From Arcicella aquatica (lineage in GTDB: Bacteria > Bacteroidota > Bacteroidia > Cytophagales > Spirosomataceae): 64,000 nucleotides of DNA. Position 1 is the stretch's first letter. The number at the start of each line of letters is the position of its first letter. The translations under genes were made by a program, and so were the position numbers. The stretch covers positions 8,819 to 72,818 of the forward strand of contig NZ_JAYFUL010000028.1 in the NCBI RefSeq assembly GCF_034928825.1, read 5' to 3'. The notes under the pieces were generated by a model that was given only the letters and a program-made list of their open reading frames with translations, was not told where the DNA came from and searched no databases. Below, one piece after another: positions 26,302-34,559 of this stretch.

Positions 26302-26335
26302 AATAGTCAATCATTAGGAAGCTGTAAAAATAATC

Positions 26336-26343
26336 TATCTTTG
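26336..26343 (+). promoter_or_regulatory. -7 element (TATCTTTG) upstream of panD
   Basis: TATCTTTG fits TAnnTTTG exactly, about 63 bp upstream of the panD start, suggesting panD has its own promoter as well as read-through from panC. No -33 element at normal spacing. Confidence 0.5.
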
Positions 26344-26405
26344 TATCATAATTTTCAAAGAGTAGGTTAATACTGTTTGATATTCACGTTTATTAAAAAA
26401 TTATT

Positions 26406-26756
26406 ATGTTTCTTCATGTAATGAAATCAAAGCTCCACAGAGTAAAAATTACTCAAGCGGAGTTGAATTATGTCGGAAGTGTCACGATTGACGAGGACCT
26501 GATGGATGCCGCCAATTTGATTGAAAATGAAAAAGTACAAATTGTAAATAATAACAATGGCGAGCGTTTTGAAACGTATGTAATTAAAGGAGAACGTGGC
26601 TCGGGTACTGTTTGTTTGAACGGAGCCGCAGCCAGAAGAGCCCAAGTTGGCGATATTGTTATTATTATTGCTTATGCCATCATGACAGATGAGGAGGCTC
26701 GCGTGTACAAACCGAGTTTGGTCTTTCCTGATGATAATAACAGATTGGTAAATTAG
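26406..26756 (+). CDS. panD: aspartate 1-decarboxylase
   Basis: 116 residues, as expected for PanD. It makes beta-alanine from aspartate using a pyruvoyl group formed by self-cleavage between Gly24 and Ser25, here in NYVGSVTIDEDLMDAAN. The TYVIKGERGSGTVCLNGAAARRAQVGD core is complete. The first ATG (MFLHVMKSKLHRVK) gives the correct Ser25 numbering, so it is preferred to the internal ATG at residue 6. Confidence 0.96.
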   Translation: MFLHVMKSKLHRVKITQAELNYVGSVTIDEDLMDAANLIENEKVQIVNNNNGERFETYVIKGERGSGTVCLNGAAARRAQVGDIVIIIAYAIMTDEEARVYKPSLVFPDDNNRLVN

Positions 26757-26848
26757 TGTATTGCTGTGATTCTTGTTCAAATTGAGTATTGGTAAAATTG
26801 CCAATTGATTATTTACCAATACTCAATTCCTATTTGTTGACTTCTCTT

Positions 26849-27841
26849 ATGAAAAAAATACTTCAATATACCATTTCGCTAGTTTTGGCGGGAGGTTTGC
26901 TTTGGTTTGTGTTTAAAGACATTAGTTTGTCTGAAATGCTTGACGAGTTCCGAAAAGCAGATTATAAATGGTTGATGCTTTCTGCAATTTTGTCAATCAT
27001 CGCCCATGTCAGCAGAGCCCTCCGCTGGAAAATGCTAATGAAACCCCTTGGATACCAACCATCCACTTTTAATACAACCCTCGCCGTTTTTATTGGCTAC
27101 TTTGCTAATTATGTCATCCCCAGAATGGGAGAGGTGTCGCGATGTGGAAGTTTGAAAAAAACCGATGATATTCCTTTTGAAAAATCATTTGGGACAGTAT
27201 TGACGGAAAGAATTTTCGACGTAGTATCCTTGTTGATAGTATTATCTTTAAACTTAATTTTAGAGTTTGATAAGCTTCAGCATTTTTTTATGGAACAGTT
27301 CGCTTCAAAAATATATCTGATAGTTGGGCTGTTGGCATTTTTAGCCGTAGCAGGCATTATAGGAATCTATTTGTTTAGAAAATACCAGCAAAGGCTATCA
27401 GATGTACCAGTACTTGGTAAAATAGTAGGCTTTTTGAATGGTTTATTAGATGGCTTGATGAGCATCAAAAAAATCGAAAAGCCGTTTCTCTTTATCTTTT
27501 TATCAGCCAATATTTGGGTAATGTACTGGCTTTCGGCCTATGTACTTTTCTTTGCGATTCCCGAAACCACCCATTTAGGTTTATTAGCTGGGCTGACTGT
27601 ACTAACGATGGGCTCATTTGGAATGGCTGCGCCAACCCAAGGAGGCATTGGCCCTTTTCATTTTTTGGTAGGAAACGCCTTAGTGCTTTATGGCTTGCCA
27701 CAGAAAGACGGTATTATTTTAGCTACTTTTATACATGGTTCGCAAATGGTTACGTTGTTAGCTTTAGGGGCACTAAGTTTCTTGATTACCTTATTTATTA
27801 AACCGAAAACTGATGACACAAGACAAAGTAGTAACCCTTAA
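26849..27841 (+). CDS. lysylphosphatidylglycerol synthase TM-region / flippase-like protein
   Basis: About 330 residues from the ATG at 26849 (MKKILQYTISLVLAG); a longer in-frame start exists 60 bp upstream but would add a poor leader. About seven to eight hydrophobic segments, with LSIIAHVSRALRWKMLM, YFANYVIPRMGEVSRC and GGIGPFHFLVGNALVLYGL, typical of the MprF flippase-domain-like family (UPF0104/LPG_synthase_TM). Likely an inner-membrane lipid or glycolipid translocase; no enzymatic domain is fused. The 3' end overlaps rfaE2 by 29 bp, so they are co-expressed. Confidence 0.8.
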   Translation: MKKILQYTISLVLAGGLLWFVFKDISLSEMLDEFRKADYKWLMLSAILSIIAHVSRALRWKMLMKPLGYQPSTFNTTLAVFIGYFANYVIPRMGEVSRCGSLKKTDDIPFEKSFGTVLTERIFDVVSLLIVLSLNLILEFDKLQHFFMEQFASKIYLIVGLLAFLAVAGIIGIYLFRKYQQRLSDVPVLGKIVGFLNGLLDGLMSIKKIEKPFLFIFLSANIWVMYWLSAYVLFFAIPETTHLGLLAGLTVLTMGSFGMAAPTQGGIGPFHFLVGNALVLYGLPQKDGIILATFIHGSQMVTLLALGALSFLITLFIKPKTDDTRQSSNP

Positions 27842-28289
27842 TGAAGTAATAGAACGAGCGGAAAATTGGCAAAGTGAAGGCAAAAAAATAGTTTTTACCA
27901 ATGGCTGTTTTGACATCGTGCATTTAGGGCATATTGATTATTTAGAAAAGGCTAGAAACCTTGGTGATAAGCTAATTTTAGGATTGAATACTGATGCATC
28001 CGTAAAGCGTTTGAAAGGTGAAAGTCGTCCTGTTGTGAATGAATATGCTCGGTCAAGAATGATGGCAGCATTTGAATTTATCGATGCTGTGGTGCTTTTT
28101 GATGAGCCTACTCCCAAAGAATTAATCGAAAAAGTGAAACCCGATATTTTAGTGAAAGGGGATGATTATACCATTGAAACTATTGTAGGGGCAGATTTTG
28201 TTATAGAGAAAGGAGGGGAAGTAAAAACCATACCTTTGGTAAAAGGTTATTCTACCACTTCATTAATAGAAAAAATTAAACAAATTTAA
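27813..28289 (+). CDS. rfaE2: D-glycero-beta-D-manno-heptose 1-phosphate adenylyltransferase
   Basis: 158 residues of the nucleotidyltransferase superfamily. VFTNGCFDIVHLGHIDYLEKAR is the HxGH ATP-binding motif, and LGLNTDASVKRLKGESRPV and VLVKGDDYTIETIVGAD are family signatures of the RfaE domain II. It activates heptose-1-phosphate with ATP for LPS inner-core heptose (ADP-heptose) synthesis. The separate single-domain form is standard in this phylum. It overlaps the preceding flippase-like gene by 29 bp. Confidence 0.9.
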   Translation: MTQDKVVTLNEVIERAENWQSEGKKIVFTNGCFDIVHLGHIDYLEKARNLGDKLILGLNTDASVKRLKGESRPVVNEYARSRMMAAFEFIDAVVLFDEPTPKELIEKVKPDILVKGDDYTIETIVGADFVIEKGGEVKTIPLVKGYSTTSLIEKIKQI

Positions 28290-28435
28290 TAATTAACAAA
28301 GTAGTGATTGGTAAATAGTGATTTTAAATTGTATTGATTACTTAGTCCATTGTAAAATATACAATACTATTGTATAAATTAATTACGAGTTATTAATATT
28401 CAAAACTCATCACTCATAATTCATAACTTTTACTT

Positions 28436-29128
28436 ATGATAGGCATATATTTAATTACCTTGGTTTTTGCAGGAATTGGAATGTTCGTGCAATGGAGATT
28501 AAAAAGTAAATTTCAAAAGTATTCAGAAATTGGTTTGGCAAATGGATTGTCTGGACAAGAGATTGCAGATAAGATGTTGCGTGATAATGGCATTTACGAT
28601 GTAAGAATTATTTCTGTAGAAGGACAATTAACCGACCATTATAACCCAGCTGACAAAACGGTTAATTTAAGTCCTGATGTATATTATGGCAGGAGTGCTT
28701 CTGCGGCAGCAGTAGCAGCCCACGAATGCGGACACGCTGTTCAGCACGCTAAGGCTTATTCTATGTTACAGTTTCGTAGTGCAATGGTGCCAGTATTGAG
28801 CATTGCTAGCAACTTTATGCCCATGGCATTGATGATTGGGGTAATGCTTTTGTATTTTACTGGTAATAAATTAGTATTGACTATCGGTGTGGCGATGTTT
28901 GCTTTGGCTACTTTATTCAGCTTTATTACGTTACCTGTAGAATTTGATGCTTCAAGAAGAGCCTTAGCTTGGATGAGCCAACGCAATGTGGTAACACAAC
29001 GCGAACACGAAATGGCAAAAGATGCACTTTGGTGGGCAGCAATGACTTACGTAGCAGCAGCTTTGGGTATGTTAGCACAGTTGTTATATTATGTGTCTTT
29101 ACTCTCTGGGAGAAGAAGCAATGATTAA
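28436..29128 (+). CDS. membrane zinc metallopeptidase (YugP-like)
   Basis: 230 residues. An N-terminal TM segment, the zinc site AAHECGHAVQHA (His96-Glu97-x-x-His100) and then two to three further TM helices (PMALMIGVMLLYFTG, TIGVAMFALATLFSFITLPVEFDA). FDASRRALAW follows the third zinc-ligand region (family usually EFxAS). This layout is the YugP/COG2738 family of membrane-embedded metallopeptidases; substrates are unknown. The spacer before it has a degenerate AACTCATnACTC tract. Downstream is a structured repeat with a terminator-like hairpin. Confidence 0.85.
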   Translation: MIGIYLITLVFAGIGMFVQWRLKSKFQKYSEIGLANGLSGQEIADKMLRDNGIYDVRIISVEGQLTDHYNPADKTVNLSPDVYYGRSASAAAVAAHECGHAVQHAKAYSMLQFRSAMVPVLSIASNFMPMALMIGVMLLYFTGNKLVLTIGVAMFALATLFSFITLPVEFDASRRALAWMSQRNVVTQREHEMAKDALWWAAMTYVAAALGMLAQLLYYVSLLSGRRSND

Positions 29129-29158
29129 CTAGATTGTTATTAGTTAATTGACTATAAA

Positions 29159-29394
29159 CATTAGTCATCCTGAATTTATAAATCAAAAAAGCGGTCAAAA
29201 TTAATTTTTTGACCGCTTTTTTGATGATTTATATTCCCCCGAATTCCTACTGTTTGAGCGAAGCGAGTTTAGGAATTCTTGATTTTTTTGTTACTTTTTG
29301 CATCAAGGCAAAAAGTAAGGTCGAGTATAAATCCAAAAATCTCTGAAATCTTTTAAAATTTACTGATTTATGATAAAATTCGGGATGACTCATG
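29159..29394 (+). repeat. TIR-bearing three-hairpin element, copy 1
   Basis: Ends are the inverted pair CATTAGTCATCCTGAATTT ... AAAATTCGGGATGACTCATG. Inside are three hairpins: GCGGTC/GACCGC with A/T flanks at 29181-29226, GAATTCCTA ... TAGGAATTC at 29241-29278, and TTACTTTTTGC ... GCAAAAAGTAA at 29291-29318. It lies between convergent genes. Copies 2 and 3 are at 34272-34539 and 42079-42326. Confidence 0.8.
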
Positions 29395-29415
29395 TTTATA
29401 AGTAATCACCAATGT

Positions 29416-31068
29416 TTACTTAGCAAGTTTACTATTTTTATAACCATACATAAAATAGATAACCAAGCCGATAGCAAGCCAGATTAAGAAGATTGTCCAG
29501 TTAGTAATACCTAGCTCAGTCATTAAATAAAGGTTTGTCAGAATCCCTAAAACTGGTAAAATCGAGAATTTGTGCATATACGCAAGTACTGCTAAACCAG
29601 CCCATACTAACCAAAAAACAATTAAAAGTGGTTTGGTTTCAAGTTCCGAGAAGAATACATTGTTATTAATAGTAAAAGCCAGTGCAATAATTAATAATGG
29701 ACCAACTATAAATTGCCCATTCAAATAAGGGATTTTGAATTTAGCATCTTTAGATAAACCTTGATAATCTAAGTATAGCACGCCTCCACAAACCAAAATA
29801 AAGGCAAAGAATGTTCCTACACTGGTTAAGTCAACAAAGAAGCCCATATCCAAAAACAACGAAGGAACAGCTACTACAAAGCCAGTAACAATAGTGGCAA
29901 AACTTGGCGTTTTGAATTTAGGGTGAATTTTTGAAAAACGTTTCCAAAGTAAACCATCACGACTCATCGCCATCCAGATTCTTGGTTGCCCCATCTGATA
30001 AACTAATAAAGCACTTGTAATGGCTACTACGGCTGAAACCGAAATAATACCCGCCATGAAATCGAAATTGATTTTTTGGAAAACATACGCCAAAGGGTCA
30101 TCAACTTTTAATTCAGTATAATTCACCATGCCCGTTAATACTAAAGTAATACAAACGTATAATACAGCACAGATTACTAGACAGTAAATCATCGCTCTTG
30201 GTAAATCTCGTTGTGGATTTTTACATTCCTCCGCTGTGGTAGAGATTGAATCAAAGCCAATAAAAGCAAAGAATACTGAGGCTACGCCACCTAATACACC
30301 CTGCACTCCATTAGGAGCAAATGGTGACCAGTTTTCGGGTTTAACATAAAACGCTCCTACGGAAATTACGAGTAGAATGACCACTAATTTTAATACAACC
30401 AAAAAATTACTAGCAGCTCTTGATTCTTTCATTCCCACATATACCAATGATGTTACGAGCATCGTAATAACCCCTGCTGGCAGGTCGATTAGCAACTTGA
30501 TATTCCCTAAAACAGGGGCATGTTCATAAGCCTTTGCAGCGAATATGTCGCTATCGGTTTGTTTGGCAGTAACATCCAGGCTAGCCAAAAATGCCTTATG
30601 AGCTGTGCCATAATCTATCGTCAGATAATCTGGAAAGTTTATGCCAAAACCATGAAGCATACCCACGAAGTATTCAGACCATGAGATGGCTACTACCATA
30701 TTAGATACAGCATATTCCAGAATCAATGCCCAACCGATAATCCATGCGAAAATCTCGCCAAATGAAACATAAGCATACGTATAGGCACTCCCAGAAACGG
30801 GCACCATTGAAGCGAATTGTGCGTAGCAGAGTGCTGTGAAAATACAAGCAATAGAAACGAAGACAAAAAGTAATGAAACTGCTGGGCCGCCCTCAAAGCT
30901 TGCTCTGCCAATTGTACTAAAAATACCAGCCCCGATGATGGCTGCAATACCGAATGAAGTAAGGTCTCTGACTCCAAGAATCTTCACTAATCCCCCCCCG
31001 TGCGAGTCTTCGCTTTGTTGTAAAACGTTATTAATAGATTTGCGTCTGAAAATAGAATTGTCTGACAT
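29416..31068 (-). CDS. APC-superfamily amino acid permease
   Basis: 550 residues, about 13-14 TM segments. The N-terminal GIAAIIGAGIFSTIGRAS and SFGEIFAWIIGWALILEYAVS are the substrate-binding unwound helix regions of APC transporters of the cationic amino acid transporter type, and FFAFIGFDSISTTAEECKNPQRDLPR is the classical motif after TM5-6. It moves amino acids across the inner membrane, probably by proton coupling. The long N-terminal cytosolic segment before TM1 is normal for the CAT group. A second, shorter APC gene lies at 62433. Upstream of the start no clear promoter was identified. Confidence 0.9.
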   Translation of the reverse strand: MSDNSIFRRKSINNVLQQSEDSHGGGLVKILGVRDLTSFGIAAIIGAGIFSTIGRASFEGGPAVSLLFVFVSIACIFTALCYAQFASMVPVSGSAYTYAYVSFGEIFAWIIGWALILEYAVSNMVVAISWSEYFVGMLHGFGINFPDYLTIDYGTAHKAFLASLDVTAKQTDSDIFAAKAYEHAPVLGNIKLLIDLPAGVITMLVTSLVYVGMKESRAASNFLVVLKLVVILLVISVGAFYVKPENWSPFAPNGVQGVLGGVASVFFAFIGFDSISTTAEECKNPQRDLPRAMIYCLVICAVLYVCITLVLTGMVNYTELKVDDPLAYVFQKINFDFMAGIISVSAVVAITSALLVYQMGQPRIWMAMSRDGLLWKRFSKIHPKFKTPSFATIVTGFVVAVPSLFLDMGFFVDLTSVGTFFAFILVCGGVLYLDYQGLSKDAKFKIPYLNGQFIVGPLLIIALAFTINNNVFFSELETKPLLIVFWLVWAGLAVLAYMHKFSILPVLGILTNLYLMTELGITNWTIFLIWLAIGLVIYFMYGYKNSKLAK

Positions 31069-31175
31069 TTAGTTTGAAGTTAAGTATTTGCCATTGAAAA
31101 TATTCTTAAATCTAAACAAGTAAATTGATAATGCCATAAATAATTAAGATAGATTCGTATTTCAAAAAATCAAAT

Positions 31176-31183
31176 TATCTTTG
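31176..31183 (+). promoter_or_regulatory. -7 element (TATCTTTG) upstream of the glycosyltransferase
   Basis: TATCTTTG matches TAnnTTTG, 52 bp before the small ORF at 31235, which itself overlaps the GT2 start. Predicted leader of about 45 nt before the small ORF. Confidence 0.5.
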
Positions 31184-31234
31184 CATTTAGATCATTGTAG
31201 TATTTCAAGGTTATTTGAAATATAATCAATTCTC

Positions 31235-31330
31235 ATGAACCCAGTCTGTTATAAGCTTGAAGAAATAAGTGAAATTCCAATAAATAAAAATGAAGCACTT
31301 TGCTCTAAAATAGCTAAAATTCCTTTATGA
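31235..31330 (+). CDS. possible 31-residue upstream ORF coupled to the GT2 gene
   Basis: ATG at 31235 gives MNPVCYKLEEISEIPINKNE and 11 further residues, ending at a TGA that overlaps the glycosyltransferase ATG (ATGA at 31327-31330). It lies downstream of a -7 element. It could be a coupling or leader peptide, or the real N-terminal of a misread gene; sequence alone does not decide. Confidence 0.4.
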   Translation: MNPVCYKLEEISEIPINKNEALCSKIAKIPL

Positions 31331-32334
31331 ATCAAATCGCAGTAGTCATTTTAAATTATAATGGTCAAAAACATTTAGCTGATTTTTTACCCTCTGTTAT
31401 ACAATTCTCATCTTGTGCTACAATATACATTGCAGACAATGCTTCTACTGATGATTCGCTGGCATTATTAAAAACTGAATTTCCGACAGTTAATATTATT
31501 GAGCTTACCGAAAATCATGGCTTTGCACAGGGCTATAACGAAGCACTGGCATTGGTTGAAGCGGAGTATTATGTATTACTGAATTCAGATGTCGAGGTGA
31601 CTCCCCATTGGATTGAGCCTATTATTGAACTGATGAGTAATGATAAGACTATTGCGGCTTGTCAACCTAAGATAAAGGCTTATGCCCAAAAAAGTCATTT
31701 TGAATATGCAGGAGCCGCAGGAGGATTTATTGATCATCTGGGCTATCCTTTTTGCCGTGGAAGAATTTTTCAAGAAATAGAAGAAGACTTAGGGCAATAT
31801 AATGATACCAAAGAAGTATTTTGGGCTACGGGTGCGTGTATGTTCGTAAGGGCAGATGTGTTTCATCAAGTAGGGGGCTTTGATGGAGACTTCTTTGCAC
31901 ACATGGAAGAAATCGACCTTTGTTGGCGAATACACCATGCGGGGTATAAAGTATATACTTGCGGTACGTCTGAAGTATTTCATGTAGGCGGAGGCACTTT
32001 ACACAAATCGAATCCTTATAAAACTTTTCTGAATTTCAGAAACGGTTTGGCAATGCTGTATAAGAACCACCCAGAAGAAGGCTTTGCCTTGGCTATTTTA
32101 ACCAGATTAGTGCTAGATGGTGTGGCTGGAATAAAGTTTTTGTTCTTTGATACATGGCAAGACTGCTGGGCTGTAGCAAGAGCCCACTTTGATTTCTATG
32201 CCCATTTCTTTAGTTGGTATAGGAAACGTAAGCAGCTTCAACGGAAAAAAAATATCAGCACCGTATATCGTAGAAATATAGTTTGGCAACATTTTATTAA
32301 CGATAAAAAAACTTACCCAGAAATACCCAAGTAG
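31327..32334 (+). CDS. glycosyltransferase family 2
   Basis: 335 residues. GT-A fold: N-terminal AVVILNYNGQKHLADFLPSV, the NTP-sugar loop IADNASTDDS, EYYVLLNSDVEV (DxD-type metal site), the GGFDGDFFAHMEEIDLCWRIHHAGYKV acceptor-side motif and HVGGGTLHKSNPYKT. C-terminal amphipathic region (VLDGVAGIKFLFF) suggests membrane association. It adds a sugar from an NDP-sugar to a lipid-linked or polysaccharide acceptor; no cluster surrounds it. Ends 3 bp before the stop of the convergent PspC gene. Confidence 0.9.
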   Translation: MNQIAVVILNYNGQKHLADFLPSVIQFSSCATIYIADNASTDDSLALLKTEFPTVNIIELTENHGFAQGYNEALALVEAEYYVLLNSDVEVTPHWIEPIIELMSNDKTIAACQPKIKAYAQKSHFEYAGAAGGFIDHLGYPFCRGRIFQEIEEDLGQYNDTKEVFWATGACMFVRADVFHQVGGFDGDFFAHMEEIDLCWRIHHAGYKVYTCGTSEVFHVGGGTLHKSNPYKTFLNFRNGLAMLYKNHPEEGFALAILTRLVLDGVAGIKFLFFDTWQDCWAVARAHFDFYAHFFSWYRKRKQLQRKKNISTVYRRNIVWQHFINDKKTYPEIPK

Positions 32335-32337
32335 ATA

Positions 32338-32568
32338 TTACAACTCCCAAACAGAAGGATTGTTGTATTGACGATGATAACGACGGATGTTCATCCAGAA
32401 GGCAAGTATCAAATAAAGAATCACTGGCGAGCCAACAGTAATAAAAGATACATATACAAAATACAAACGAATGCTACTGGTAGAGATACCTAATTTCTCA
32501 CCAATTTTTGTACAAACTCCAAAAACGTGGTGTTCTACAGAGTATTTTAATTTTAAAGTATTTGGCAT
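32338..32568 (-). CDS. small PspC-domain protein
   Basis: 76 residues. VFGVCTKIGEKLGISTSSIRLYFVYVSFITVG is the PspC core (G-V-C-G-I-A pattern followed by D-P-x-x-V-R-L equivalent), with one TM helix VGSPVILYLILAFWM. PspC-domain proteins sit in the inner membrane and take part in envelope stress responses. Two more proteins of the same theme (PspC at 35602, LiaF-like at 34560) are within 4 kb. Confidence 0.8.
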   Translation of the reverse strand: MPNTLKLKYSVEHHVFGVCTKIGEKLGISTSSIRLYFVYVSFITVGSPVILYLILAFWMNIRRYHRQYNNPSVWEL

Positions 32569-33019
32569 GGCTTTAGGTCAAAAAACTGAGTTCTAATTAA
32601 TTATGTTAGAAAAACTAAAATAAAGTTACGTTGTTTAAATGGTTTATCAAAAAAAAATAGCGTTGTATAAAACGTATTTTTAAGACTTATATTATTTTAA
32701 TAATTAATTGTATTGAAATGGTGTAATTTAATATAAATATAGTTATATTAAATTTTTTATTTTTTAAAAAATATTTGTTTAAAAATAGGAATACACAAAA
32801 TTATACTTACATTTGGGTATTAATAGTAACAAGAGTGACAAGTTTTTAGTACAAAGTAATTAGTTTTCAAGAGTCCGTTGGTTCCCTTAGATTCAATTCT
32901 CCTTGATTATCACATGCTTCGAATATCAATCTTAACTTTTATGGCTATTAATTATCAGAAGGCAGTCATGATGCTTTTGATAACTATTTGTATCATTATC
33001 AAACATTCTTTTTTACGTC
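32569..33019. other. long AT-rich leader region of the first cold-shock gene
   Basis: 451 bp without an ORF. Very AT-rich around 32640-32790, with a GTCCGTTGGTTCCCTTAG island near 32870-32890. A long untranslated leader is normal for cold-shock genes, so much of the second half may be 5' UTR. No structure was worked out by eye. Confidence 0.5.
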
Positions 33020-33214
33020 ATGCAAACAGGAACAGTTAAATTTTTTAATGAAAGCAAAGGCTTCGGCTTTATAGTTGACAGTGAAAGTGGACAAGAAATA
33101 TTTGTTCACGTAACGGCATTAGGTGGAATTCATTTGCGCCAAGATGACAAAGTTTCATTCGATATCGTAGAAGGTAAAAGAGGTCTTAACGCTGCCAATG
33201 TTAAGAAATTGTAG
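33020..33214 (+). CDS. cold-shock domain protein
   Basis: 64 residues, a complete CspA-type OB fold: TGTVKFFNESKGFGFI (RNP1 KGFGFI) and EIFVHVTAL (RNP2). It binds single-stranded RNA/DNA, melting secondary structure at low temperature. A second, 75-80% identical copy lies 352 bp downstream. Both have long A/T-rich leaders. Confidence 0.95.
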   Translation: MQTGTVKFFNESKGFGFIVDSESGQEIFVHVTALGGIHLRQDDKVSFDIVEGKRGLNAANVKKL

Positions 33215-33566
33215 TTAGTGTAAGTGCTGTTTTAGTGGATTCAATATGAAAGAATCGTAAAATAAAGTTCAGTACAGTATTATTGTGAATAAATTTAAAG
33301 TTTTGGTTTCATTACAAATGTAGCAGAACTTATTGTAGACCTGTTTGCTATGTTGCTTGGGATTAAAATTTTAATTCTATTTAGGTTATAAATTACTTCT
33401 TAACTATTTAAATTTTAAGAGTAAAAGGCGAAAGCCGAGTTAGCGAGACAAATCTTTCTTCTTTTAGAGGATTTAAACATATTAGTTTTGCATATATTGA
33501 TTACCAGTATAATCAGAACAAACCGTAGTATTTTTTATTTTTTCAATTTTTTTTATATCAATTTTT
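33215..33566. other. leader region of the second cold-shock gene
   Basis: 352 bp without an ORF, containing a small GGCGAAAGCC (GNRA) hairpin near 33427. Probably mostly 5' UTR of the second cold-shock gene plus the 3' end of the first. Confidence 0.5.
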
Positions 33567-33761
33567 ATGCAAACTGGTAAAGTTAAATTTTTCAACGAAT
33601 CTAAAGGCTTTGGATTTATCGTTGATGATGAGTCTAATGAAGAAATCTTTGTTCACGTAACAGGATTATCTGGCACAACGATTCGTGAAAATGACTCTGT
33701 TTCTTTCGACGTACAAGAAGGAAAGCGTGGCTTAAATGCTGTGAATGTGAAGAGAATCTAA
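33567..33761 (+). CDS. cold-shock domain protein
   Basis: 64 residues, a paralogue of the gene at 33020 with the same length: TGKVKFFNESKGFGFIVDDESN, then EIFVHVTGLSG. RNP1 and RNP2 are intact. Tandem duplication of a cold-shock gene with separate leaders. A terminator-like hairpin follows. Confidence 0.95.
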   Translation: MQTGKVKFFNESKGFGFIVDDESNEEIFVHVTGLSGTTIRENDSVSFDVQEGKRGLNAVNVKRI

Positions 33762-33785
33762 TTTTTTTTAGATAGATAGTCATTT

Positions 33786-33817
33786 AAAACCCTGGCCTTT
33801 TTAGGTTGGGGTTTTTG
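33786..33817 (+). terminator. terminator after the second cold-shock gene
   Basis: AAAACCC and GGGGTTTT arms, with inner CCT/AGG pairing and a T-rich loop, followed by TTTTTGTTTTTTAT. It lies before the mce start, which argues against the long ORF that would run through it. Confidence 0.65.
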
Positions 33818-33862
33818 TTTTTTATAAATTGTCGCTTTCTCATTAAAAAATTTTTTAAGCAG

Positions 33863-34276
33863 ATGATGACACAAGTAGAACATATCGGAATAGCAGTAAA
33901 AGACTTGGGTATTTCTAACGAATTATTCTCTAAACTTTTGGGTGTACAGCCATTTAAGCAGGAGGAGGTGGCATCTGAAGGAGTGATTACTTCATTTTTT
34001 CAGGTAGGACAAACAAAGATTGAATTACTGGAAGGCACTCATGAGAATAGTCCGATAACAAAGTTTATCGACAAAAAAGGAGAAGGTATCCATCATATCG
34101 CTTTTGAAGTAGCCAATATTTATGAGGAGATGGAAAGATTAAAAGGAGAGGGCTTTACCTTGTTGAATGAAGTACCAAAAGATGGAGCAGATAATAAATT
34201 AGTATGTTTTCTACATCCCAAAGGTACGAATGCTGTATTGGTAGAACTTTGTCAGAGTAAAGTTTTAAAAACATGA
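33863..34276 (+). CDS. mce: methylmalonyl-CoA epimerase
   Basis: 137 residues from the ATG at 33863; the longer ORF from 33806 passes through the cold-shock terminator. Vicinal-oxygen-chelate fold with VEHIGIAV (His7), Q50, HHIAFEV (His78) and VLVELC (Glu128), matching the metal ligands known in this family. It interconverts (R)- and (S)-methylmalonyl-CoA, the step feeding succinyl-CoA to propionate or back. No mutase gene is present in this window. Its stop codon lies inside the terminal inverted repeat of element copy 2. Confidence 0.9.
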   Translation: MMTQVEHIGIAVKDLGISNELFSKLLGVQPFKQEEVASEGVITSFFQVGQTKIELLEGTHENSPITKFIDKKGEGIHHIAFEVANIYEEMERLKGEGFTLLNEVPKDGADNKLVCFLHPKGTNAVLVELCQSKVLKT

Positions 34277-34539
34277 GTCATCCCGAATTTTAAAATCATA
34301 AAAAATCGGTCGAAATTAGTTTTTCGACCGATTTTTTATGATTGATGGGCAACGAATTCCTACTGTTTGAGCGAAGCGAGTCGGTTCGCCGATGCGATTA
34401 GGAATTCTTGATTTTTTTACGGTCCGCCGTTGCGGTTACTTTTTGCATCAAGGCAAAAAGTAAGTACGAGAATAAATCCAAAAAACATTGAAATCTTTTA
34501 AAACTTGCTTTTCCAAGAGAAAATTCGGGATGACTCATG
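34272..34539 (+). repeat. TIR-bearing three-hairpin element, copy 2
   Basis: Terminal pair CATGAGTCATCCCGAATTTT ... AAAATTCGGGATGACTCATG. Same three hairpins as copy 1, with paired changes (TCGGTC/GACCGA for the first). Two extra inserts of 16-19 bp at 34381-34399 and 34419-34434 each contain a CGG-TNCG-CCG hairpin. Between convergent genes. Confidence 0.85.
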
Positions 34540-34559
34540 AATCTCGAAAGCAACAAATA

